Assembly: GCF_000002425.4 (NCBI RefSeq)
Contig: NC_037258.1
Coordinates: forward strand, 4,255,709-4,319,708
Direction of reading: 5' to 3'
DNA: 64,000 bases
From: Physcomitrium patens
Taxonomy: Eukaryota; Streptophyta; Bryopsida; Funariales; Funariaceae
This document shows, piece after piece, positions 54,372 to 64,000 of the stretch (positions are counted from its first letter, which is position 1; each line of letters begins with the position of its first letter). The notes beneath the pieces were generated by a model. The model made no database searches. It worked only from the letters and a program-made list of their open reading frames with translations, and was not told the origin of the DNA. Made by a program: the position numbers and the translations under genes.

Positions 54372-54957
54372 TGATGGCTGAATATTATTCATTGAAATGT
54401 GTAGTCAGCTTGGAGGTTTTTTTTAACCTTAGTTTGATTGTTTTCTTAAATCAAGACTGTGGGTGTATTCCCGTGATTTTGTGTTCTAATCTAGTCTTAA
54501 TGTTACATTTCAAAGAATGTTTCGTGTTCTTATCCAAGGTTTAGGATGGGTTAGGGTTCAGTGCTTAAGGTTGCTTAGGTTTATATTAAAATTAGAGGGT
54601 GGGATTCAAGTATTGGAATTTATTTAGGAATTAAGGTTTTGTTCTAAGATTACATAGAATTTAATATGTAGTCTTGTTATCATGGATGAAGATTTGGTTT
54701 TAGTGTTTGGTTTTATATTTGGATCTTAACATTTTATCTAAAGCTTTAAGATATCTTAGGTAATGGTTATGGTCAAAACATTCAAGTAATTATCAATAGG
54801 CATTAGAATGCTCTGCTTATAAAAAAAAAAAGACTTATAATCTGCATTTCTTAATGTTAATACTTACTGTTGACAATAATCGACATCCTCTAATTTTAGT
54901 ATTTTAATATTAAAATCTACATTTCTTAAAACTTATTGTTGAAAAAAGACATATTTT

Positions 54958-54994
<37 letters not shown>

Positions 54995-55663
54995 TTTGTA
55001 AAGATTTGAAGGAAAATGTACTAAAAAATTTGATTCCAGACGTTAGAAATTAATTAATTAATAATATATAAATATATATACATATACATAGGATTACAAG
55101 ATTTTAGTAGCTCTTGGTTGAATTGTTAAGAAAGAGTAATTAACTTACATGTATCTAAGATAAAACTTATTGTTGACAAGAACTATGACAAATAAATCAT
55201 AAGCCTTTTACTAAATTAGTGATATAATATTATACTAATAAAAATAAAGTTTGCAAATAAAAATCATCATATTAATAATGATGTTTGAATAGCAATGTGG
55301 ATTGAAGTATGCCATGATTATATAGTTTGTTAATAAAAATAATAATAATATACTGGTATGAGTATCACTATCTAGAACGCATATTTAGAATAAATTTCTT
55401 CCAAGTAATAAAAATAATAATTTTTATGTTATTTTTATTTCTTATTATTTTGAATTTTTTTGAGATATTATTCTTTTAATCAAAAACATAATTTTTCTGC
55501 ATGTAATCAATTTATTTGAATGTGAGTTACTATAATTACTTTTTTATTATAAAAAGATTAGCAAAGATAAATGATGAGATTTACAAGAAGGGATTGAAGG
55601 AGAATGTGGTCAAACTAAACCTTCAATACTATTTTGTAAGTATCATTTTAAATTTCAATTGTA

Positions 55664-55696
<33 letters not shown>

Positions 55697-55952
55697 GATA
55701 TATATATATAAAGATAATGTGGACATATGATATTACCATAATTTATGAATATTATTATTTCTTGAATTTAATAGAACTTGAATTTATAATAATTTATTGC
55801 ATATTAACTAAATCTAATGTATAATTTTTAGAATATGTTATAATAGGATGAAAGAAGAATATTTGATATTAATTATTCTAGGCCATTTTAATTTTATAAA
55901 ATATTTTTTTGTAATAAAAGATAATGCAAATAAAGAATGGTAAATCTTTGCT

Positions 55953-55988
<36 letters not shown>

Positions 55989-56409
55989 AATAGAAGTGAT
56001 GTAAATAAGTTTATATAAAATTCACAAAGAAATTATTTTTATAATTGATATCATTTATTGAATTGCAAAAGGGATATGTTACTTTCATGATATGTACATT
56101 AACCATTGTAATCTAAAATCTAAAACACATTACTCAATGTTATGGAAAAAATAAAATATAATACTACTCAATATATTATTTTTTAAATAATTGATTCTAA
56201 AATGCTTAAATTTGAAGTTGGAAAAAATCTAAAAAATATAAAAATAATAATTATATTTATGGTAGTAAAATATATATGGTTATTGAAGCATTAAAAAATA
56301 AGTTTCAAATATAAAGATGAATCTTTTTGAAACTGATATCTATTCATTTTTAATAAAATATTCTAAAATTATTTTTAAAAAATATATATTTTATAGTATT
56401 AATAAAAAT

Positions 56410-56456
<47 letters not shown>

Positions 56457-56794
56457 AAATAATTAAAAGAAGTGAAAGACCAAAATTATCTTTAAATTGT
56501 GATGAATTGAATAAATCTATTCAATAATGTTGGACTTTAAAACTTTTAAAATAATTACTACTTTTAAATATATTAAAAATATCATTATACTATTATTTTT
56601 AAATGCATAATTATCAAGTACAATAATGTTTAGATATGTAAATATAAAATAAAAATTGAAAAATAAAATTATAATATTATGTATGACTTATGTAATTTTT
56701 ACAAAACTTTTTGTCATAGACATATATAATTACCAAATAAGAAGTATTAGGTAAAAGTAATATGTATTTATATTTTGATAATATCTTGTGAAAA
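54372..56794. other. AT-rich DNA with many TA microsatellites
   Basis: No gene. TA runs at about 54963-54992, 55664-55711, 55957-55986 and 56411-56453. A 102-codon ORF (55516-55824) reads through one of these runs and is not credible. Confidence 0.55.
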
Positions 56795-57200
56795 AACTAA
56801 TTAGAAGCTTTAAAAATGCAGATTTCGACTTTATATATGTTTATAGTTCACTAATAGGTTGGAGACTTGGTCAAGAAGTTAGCCACATATTATACATGTT
56901 AGTAGCTTATGATACAAGTTGGCCATATGGTACACATGTAGAAAACTTACCTTACAAGTTAGACATATATTTTGTAATTTGGACGTAAGTATGAGGTTAT
57001 ATAGAATGTTGCTACATAGCTTCTAATTAGATAGTATATATAGATGCAAGAGTAAAGCCTTCTTCACTCTTATTAATGTCTTTTTTGTTCTTAGTCTAGT
57101 TTCACAAGTCTCTAGTCTTCTTGTCTTTAGCAATAGCCATTCTTGTTCTAATATCATATTACTTTTGAGTAAATATCTACTTTGTTTTAGTGATACAATA
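56795..57200 (+). repeat. Diverged D-family LTR fragment, opposite orientation
   Basis: The plus strand reads the element-sense D LTR: GGTCAAGAAGTTAGCCACAT-type, TAGATAGTATATATAGA, GCCTTCTTCACTCTTATT and AGCAATAGCCATTC. Orientation is opposite to the other D-type LTRs in the window, so it is a separate insertion. Confidence 0.75.
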
Positions 57201-59394
57201 GTACATTGAGGTTTTTGTTGTTTATAATTTATAGCCTTAATAATTTTTGATTTAAATTTTAAAATGTGGATTAATTCACTTGAAGAATAATTTGATAGAA
57301 TGTAATGATTTTTAAAAGTAACATAATTAAATGTAAAAAAATTGAAGGCATTATATATTTTTTGGAATAGGTAGAATATATAAGACCACAATTGTAAACA
57401 CTACACTTAATAATATAGAATACATGTATGATGTATCATCCTTTGTTGAGTCTATTGGAAGTGATAATGATTTTTTCATAACCACTTGTAAAACCATAAA
57501 AATTGAAAAAAAAAATGTTAAACATGTTTTTAAAAAATTAACATTTTCTTACGATAGTCTTTAATAATATAAATATTTAAAGTAAAATTAAAATTTTCAT
57601 GCCAATAAATATTTTATTTTTTAAAAAAGATAGTATATTAATCAAAATAGTTTAAAATTATAAATTAATAAAATATTATAATAATAGATTTTTTTTAATA
57701 AAATTTCACAAGCTTGATTAAGAAATAAGTTTAAAGGTTTTTAACATTCATTCTTATAGATACCACAAGAATTTATTTAATGAACTTCTTGATGTTAGAA
57801 AAAAAAATTATAAAAACTTGTAATAGCTTGTAGTCAAACTTAAAAGTTATAGTATATATTTAAGAAGTCAAATAAATTTGAGATATTGGAAGAAATTATA
57901 TTAAGACTCAAAAGAAGAAAATAATTGAATGGTGATGCATAACAAAGAGTTTATTGCATCTTTTTTATACATTAAGGTATAATAAATTTCAAATTATACA
58001 TTGAAGATTTAAAGGGATCTTAAATTGAAAACTTTCTTAACTTAGCATTCTTGCATTGCTAAGCTTAATGAGTGTATTAAAATTAAAGAGATCATATATG
58101 AAGTTTTACTTGTATACAATATTTTGATTATTTACTAAGAACTTTTAATATCTTTCAACATTGGCATTCTTAAATTTATCCTTTACAAGATGAAAGAAAC
58201 GGCTTAATTACTTGTAGTAGAGACCAATGCCTATTTATTTGACAAGAATGCATTTCTTTTATCTTTTTGGATATTAAAATGAATTGATAATTAATGAATC
58301 ACAAATTTAAAGATATTTATGGATATTGGAATAAAATTAGTTACAACAACATGAAAAATTAATATTTACAAATACTAAATTATACTTTAGAAGTGTTCCA
58401 AGGATTGGAGTTATACAATCCTTTCCAGATTTAACTTTTAGGATTTAGGATTTTAAGGTTTTATAATTTAGGATGTCTTAGGAAATTCTAGATTTATATA
58501 TATATATATATATATATAGTTTTAAAATAATCTACTCATTTATTTTCTATGTCTAGAAGTCTTGTGGTAAAGCCAAAATATCCTACAAGTTTTTATTTGT
58601 GAGATATAGATACTATGGCTTTAATTTTGACTTTTTAAAAAACTTTAAAAAAAATTAATTAATTAATTAAATAATCTATTCCTCCTAATTTTAATTATTT
58701 TGAATTTAGTGGTGTTTTTTTTAGAATTTTCAGAAATTATATAATTTAATATTTAAGATTTATAGTTGGAGATAAGGATTTAAGATTAGGACTTAGTATT
58801 TAGAATTACATGGATGTGCCATCTTTTTTAATCTCTCTATTTTTTAATTTTCAATTGATTTATATTTTTATTTTTAGTATCTACAATTTTAATAAAATAA
58901 TTAACTTGTTCTATAAGTTTTTAGTTTACAAAATATAATAATTTTGACAACGGCCTTAGGATTTTGATTTTTAGCATAGAAGAGTATTTGAAAGTTTTGA
59001 AAAAACCATTGTGTATATTTGGAGGTTGCCAATTATAAATATATATTTGAATTGCTTTAAAAGCATATATTTTTTTAGATATTAAAAATTTTATTATTTT
59101 AGTTTTTTAGCTAATTTTGTAATTGATTAAGATTATATAAGTTTTTATATGATCTGTTATTTATTTTTGGAGTCTAATTATATACTTAAAATATTCTATA
59201 TTTTTTTATTTTTAGATATAAGGCCTTTGATTTGGTATTTATTTCTCTTCATCTTTTTATTTTATTTGTCTTATTAATATTATAAGTTGACATATCTTCC
59301 ATTTTTGATGTTTTTGATTCTAATCGACTATTTAAAATCTTCACCAAGTCTATAGTTTAGAAGATATAAGACTTTTAAAATTATAAAAATTATC
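57201..59394. other. AT-rich intergenic DNA, no gene
   Basis: Nothing recognised; a TA run lies at about 58496-58518. Confidence 0.5.
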
Positions 59395-59965
59395 AAATGG
59401 ATTAGAAAATCTTGTATCTTTTATTACATATAAAATAGATACATGTTGAAATTTAATAATATTTCCAAATAAATTAAAAAAAAACATTGCAACTTTTACT
59501 AAATTTTATCTAGATGGATGCATAACTTTGAGATCATTACCAAAGAAATTTAAAAACCTTATATCTTTAATTATGTTTATAAAATTTATTACTTGAGATT
59601 GAAATCATTATGAAATAAACTAAATAATCTCATATCTTTAGAAACTTTAACTATAAATAGACATTCAAGCTTAACTTTATCACCAAAAGAATTAAGCACT
59701 TTCACATCTTTGATAAGATTTTATACAAAATGGTACCTAAGATTAATATCATTGCCAAATAAAATGGATAATCTTACATATTTAAAAATCTTAGACATTA
59801 ATTGGTGTTTAAGCTAAATTTCATCATTAAATAAATTAAAAAAATATTAAATCTTTAAAAAGTATACATGTGAGTAAATCTTTGAGTAATCTTATATCTT
59901 TGATTATATATAATTTTAATTTTTGCTAAATTTTGATATTATTTCTAAATAAATTATGTAATATT

Positions 59966-60021
<56 letters not shown>

Positions 60022-60140
60022 CAAAGAATTCTTAAGCTTGAAATTATTACCAAATAAATTAAATAACATAATATTATCAAAAACTTAAAATATTATATAT
60101 TCTTCAAATTTGACATTTTTTCCATTTAAATTAGATGACC
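59395..60140 (+). repeat. Degenerate ~72-bp tandem repeat
   Basis: The anchor CCAAATAAATTAAA recurs with changes at about 59465, 59540, 59611, 59683, 59755, 59827, 59943, 60051 and 60121. Spacing is 71-76 bp for the first six and is disturbed later by a TA expansion at 59973-60016. Each unit also has a CTTATATCTTT-like and an AAGCTTAA-like segment. Confidence 0.7.
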
Positions 60141-60354
60141 TTATTTCTTAAATATATATATATATATATTTCAATTATATAAATCTATTTAGATTTGTAA
60201 TTAATATTAAGTAGAATTTTAAAAAAATTAACAGAGTAAAACATATATATATTTTAAAGTATATTTTATTTTTAGAAATAATTCTTTTAAATGATAAAAT
60301 TTCCTATTTATATCAAAGATATGAACTTAAAGAAGATGCATAAACTTATAAAAG

Positions 60355-60700
60355 TCTATGTTAAAAGAAAAGTGAAAAAATAGCAATAAAGTAGTATGTA
60401 TATTAAAAAGAAACTAGAATGGCTATTGCCAAAAGACAAGGAAACTGGAGACTCTTAAATCTAGACTAGAAAGAAGAAAAGAGTTGATAAGAGTAAAGAA
60501 GGCTTTACTCTTGCTTCTATATATACTATCTAACTAGGAGCTACATGGCGATGTTCTATAGGACCTTTTATATGAGTTGACTTTGCAAGACACATGCCTT
60601 AGCTTATAAAGCAAGTTTTCTACATATAGGCTGCATAACTAGCTTATTCTTCAAGCTACCAACATATGTGGCATATGGCCAACTTGTTGACTATGCTATT
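60355..60700 (-). repeat. Diverged D-family LTR fragment
   Basis: Aligns with the D LTR from about AAAGAAACTAGAATGGCTAT through TATATATACTATCTAACTAG to GGCCAACTTGTTGACTA. It keeps the TATA-proximal hairpin as AAGAGTAAAG/CTTTACTCTT. Confidence 0.8.
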
Positions 60701-62400
60701 GATGAAGAATAAAAATATTTGAATGGCACATGGCCAACTTATTTGACTAAAAATTAGTTATTTCTTCATCATTAGCATATTTTTCATTGTATGAGATTTA
60801 AAGAAAGAAACATAAAGAATATATATTTTTTTATTAAATTAATTGATTGAAACGAATATATGATTATTTCGACATGTTTTCAAATTTTAAAAAATATTTT
60901 ACATCTTGAATGATTTATCTTATTACAAGTCTAATTGGTCTTTAAACTAATACAATGTAGTAAATCTTTTGTTCTTAGAGTATTAAATCTTTAATAAATT
61001 ATATATTTTAAATTAGAAAAAACTATGGTTAATAATGCTAATTTTTTATTAATATAAAAAATTCAAGTATATAGTAAAAATCTCTATATAATAATCTCAA
61101 TATATTTTAATAGAAAATTACGATTTTGACTCTAATGTTTGATTTATACATTAATTTTTTTATAATTAATATAGTTCAATGATTATAAATAAATAAATAA
61201 ATAAAATATAGACTATATATATATATATATATTAATTTTATAAATTTATTTATAGGATATAATGCATATTTTTATTTTAAAATATACTATCACAAAACAA
61301 AACTAAAAAATAAAAATAAAAAATTATAAGAATTATAAATTAAAAATATTTTAATAAGATCTATTACAATAGATGATTGTAGTTTTTTTTAAATAATTAA
61401 TAGTTAAAGATTTCTTTTAACTTAATGATAAAAAATTCTTTTCTAAAACATGTTTTGTATTTGATACCACCAAGAGTCGCTTGAAATAAGATCTTAAGTT
61501 CTTTTAAATCTAAAATATTCTATTCATAATAATCTACGTTAATATAAAAAACATTCAACCTATTTGTTTTACTTACATTCAACTTTTAAGATGTACTTTC
61601 TTCGGTTTTAAAAGTATAGTTTTTTTTCTTGATTACAAATTTTATATATATTTTATTATAAATTAGTAAATCAACACATCGCATTTTATAAACATTATTT
61701 CTTTTCTTGGGCAATCTAAAAAAACTAGTTTAAAAATTTGTAATAATTATTAAATTTTATCATTTTAAATTCTAAATCTTTAATAAATTATCAACAATTT
61801 TTAACAATTATTAAATCTCTAATAAATTTGTAAAATTATTGCATTAGCATCAAATGCTTTAAAAGTTTGTAATCAATATTAATTACAACTAAATTAAATA
61901 CACATTCTAATTAATGATGTAGGTCTAAAAAAACAAATCACTTGATTTTGCAAAATCAAAATATGGTTAATCTCATAATTAATGATAGTTGTTAAAATAT
62001 CTACTGAAAAAAGAAAAAAGAATAACAAAATAGCACAAAAATCACAAAAATCAAGTCTATTGTTAGATTTCATCTTTAATAACATTTATTCTACAGTAAA
62101 CAAATACAGATATGAAAATAAAAAAGGTAGAAGTTTTTGGTAAAAGTGGTCTGTTAACCCCAAAATGCTACTTCTACGTCTTTATGATGTTGGAATTTGT
62201 TTTTATGAATCAATTAGATAATTGAAGCAACAAATTAAAAGAATTAAAAATTTTAAAATCACAAGTAGTTGGTAAATTCCCCACTTTCTCTAAAATCTTG
62301 TCTGAAATATACTCCCAAACCACTGGTTGGACACAAGCTTTGCATGAATACAATCAGATTTAGAGTTAACTTATTTTCATCTTTTGGTTGAGAAGCCACA
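60701..62400. other. AT-rich intergenic DNA, no gene
   Basis: Nothing recognised; a short TA run lies at about 61215-61232. Confidence 0.5.
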
Positions 62401-63256
62401 CAATAGTGCCAACGAGTTTATCAAAAGTACTGTACAAAGTGAAGAATCTGACGAAGAGAGCAGACGCCCATGAGCGCATTGGCTGGTTTAACTAAGAGAC
62501 AGTTTGCAATGCCAATGCAATTTAGTGAGAGGTGGGCTCATGTGTTGCCGTTGCAGCTGCAGTTGGATATCTAGAACTAGGTGGTACCATTCTTCGCACC
62601 GTAAGGATAAAAAGAGTGGGAGTAGACTATCACTTTCAGTGTAATTCAAATGATCCAAAAGTGGATTGTCAATCTTGATGACATATTTGTGAAATCAACA
62701 TAGAATTTTCCTCAGCTGCAGCTTCACTTGAGACTCTTTTTCTACAATCTGACCCAACTAGACTACTCTGCTTAAGGGAAGATGGTTGTCGCAATCCAGA
62801 CAGCAGAAGCTCGATTTGTTGGGGAGGGAAGGGCATCTGCTAGATCTGGGTCCGATTAGATGAATTGTTCACGATGGATCTGAGGACTCAATAAAATTAC
62901 ATGTAGTTGAAGAGATTCTCTTTTCATGCATCGATAACATTCATAAGGAGATAAGAGCACTTCAATCGCTAATAACATAAGTTCCTTTGCTGTCTAGAAA
63001 CTATTCCTAGGAAATTAATAGAATGTCAGTTACTCACACCACTTGTTCTTTTTTCTTTGGTAAGAGAAATTATACGACCAGACGCAGGGTATCCAAAATA
63101 GTATAGGAATACTTTCTTGCTGTACTCACTAACTCGAAATTCTAAGATCTTGATGACGCAGTGCACAACCTGGAATTCGTCGATGACGACATACCGAAAC
63201 GAATTCGTGGCCTCCGGTCAAGAGATTGCTACGAAAAGTTCAACGGGAGAATTCAT
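62401..63256 (-). other. 3' flank of the ABCB gene
   Basis: Balanced composition next to the stop codon of the transporter gene; probably includes its 3' UTR. No separate gene seen. Confidence 0.4.
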
Positions 63257-64000
63257 TTAATGCCGTTGTTGCAACCTCACAAGTCCAGCGTAAGCTCCAT
63301 CTTTTTTCGCAACAAGGTCATTGTGTGTTCCTTCCTCGACAACGGTGCCGTCCTGGATAACAGCAATACTATCAGCATTTCTGATGGTCGTTAATCGATG
63401 GGCCACAACCACAGATGTTCTTCGCTGCATGAGCCGATCCAGAGCTTCCTGCACGATTTGTTCCGACTCGGCATCCAGAGCACTGGTTGCCTCATCAAGG
63501 AGCAAAATAGCAGGATCTTTCAACACAGCTCGGGCAATTGCAACTCGCTGCTTTTGACCACCTGAAAGCTGAATTCCCCGCTCACCTACTTGAGTGTTGT
63601 AGCTGTTCGGCAAACCACTGATGAAATTGTGTGCATTAGCTGCCATGGCGGCAGCGTGAACCTCCTGCTCTGTTGCACTTTCACGACCGTAGAGAATGTT
63701 TTCATAGATCGTTGTCGCGAACAACGCAGGTTCTTGTGAAACAAGTGCCATCCGCCTTCGGAGGCTTTTTAGATTCAACTTCTTTATATCCGTTCCATCA
63801 ATGAAGATGCGACCCGACGTGGGGTCGTAAAACCTCTCCAGGAGAGCGATCACGCTAGACTTTCCAGACCCGCTCGCTCCGACAAGAGCCAGTGACTTGC
63901 CTGCCCTTACTTTGAGGTTCAAGTCCTTGAAGATCTGCACATCCGGTCTGTTTGGATACGTGAAAGCCACATGCTTGATTTCGATATTTCCTGAGACGGT
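63257..64000 (-). CDS. ABCB-type (P-glycoprotein/MDR) ABC transporter, C-terminal NBD, partial
   Basis: The last 247 codons of a protein that runs off the window's right edge, stop at 63257. It is a complete second nucleotide-binding domain: A-loop region [11 protein letters not shown], Walker [11 protein letters not shown]-loop VSQEPALF, signature [14 protein letters not shown], Walker [13 protein letters not shown], and H-loop VAHRLTTI, ending [28 protein letters not shown] between Q-loop and signature is typical of plant ABCB full-size exporters, several of which move auxin. Substrate cannot be told from this part. All ATPase residues are intact. No intron occurs within the visible part. 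Confidence 0.95.
   Translation of the reverse strand, partial: TVSGNIEIKHVAFTYPNRPDVQIFKDLNLKVRAGKSLALVGASGSGKSSVIALLERFYDPTSGRIFIDGTDIKKLNLKSLRRRMALVSQEPALFATTIYENILYGRESATEQEVHAAAMAANAHNFISGLPNSYNTQVGERGIQLSGGQKQRVAIARAVLKDPAILLLDEATSALDAESEQIVQEALDRLMQRRTSVVVAHRLTTIRNADSIAVIQDGTVVEEGTHNDLVAKKDGAYAGLVRLQQRH

Noticed and set aside
55516..55824. 102-codon plus-strand ORF
   Set aside because: Runs through a TA microsatellite (Tyr-Ile repeats) in AT-rich DNA; chance ORF.
59973..60016. TA runs as replication origins or centromeric signal
   Set aside because: Many similar TA microsatellites lie across the AT-rich half; nothing singles this one out.

Overview
The window looks like nuclear DNA of a land plant, most likely a moss such as Physcomitrium patens (inference). 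The reasons are spliced plant-type genes (a SURNod19-family gene, a GH28 polygalacturonase, a RALF peptide gene, an ABCB transporter), an AT-rich background full of TA microsatellites, and large nested Ty3/gypsy retrotransposons that include chromodomain-bearing chromoviruses. No organellar or bacterial gene sets are visible.

Layout. 1-3.2 kb: a SURNod19-like gene (minus strand, 3 exons). 3.2-7.45 kb: AT-rich DNA with an old chromovirus-type LTR and a badly decayed gypsy RNase H/integrase remnant. 7,454-23,377: element A, a non-chromovirus Ty3/gypsy element (plus strand) with two 720-bp LTRs, a perfect 5-bp target duplication, a tRNA-Asp-type primer site and an extra 3' ORF. Chromovirus B (13,878-20,162, minus) interrupts its integrase. 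23.4-26.3 kb: no gene recognised. 26.4-28.4 kb: a six-exon GH28 gene (minus). 28.4-33.2 kb: non-coding and AT-rich DNA. 33,210-46,925: a three-level nest, in which a long-terminal-inverted-repeat element holds chromovirus C (33,600-45,940), which holds chromovirus D (37,053-43,300). 48.7-49.03 kb: a RALF gene (minus). 49.9-62 kb: AT-rich repeats with two more fragments of the D-type LTR and a degenerate ~72-bp tandem repeat. 63,257-64,000: the C-terminal nucleotide-binding domain of an ABCB transporter (minus, runs off the edge).

How the parts fit. B, C and D are related chromoviruses: Gag with zinc knuckle, protease, RT, RNase H, integrase, chromodomain, then an extra small ORF in the env position. 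The U3 of B and C is packed with 5-bp-phased GAA/TTC units, the canonical heat-shock element, directly upstream of a TATA box, so these LTRs should be heat- or stress-inducible. Their leaders carry repeated stem-loops with compensatory base changes and one shared loop, a candidate packaging or dimerisation signal. LTR divergence conflicts with the nesting order of A and B, which suggests that A moved again while already carrying B. All four elements have disrupted coding regions, and most in-frame stops fit C-to-T decay.
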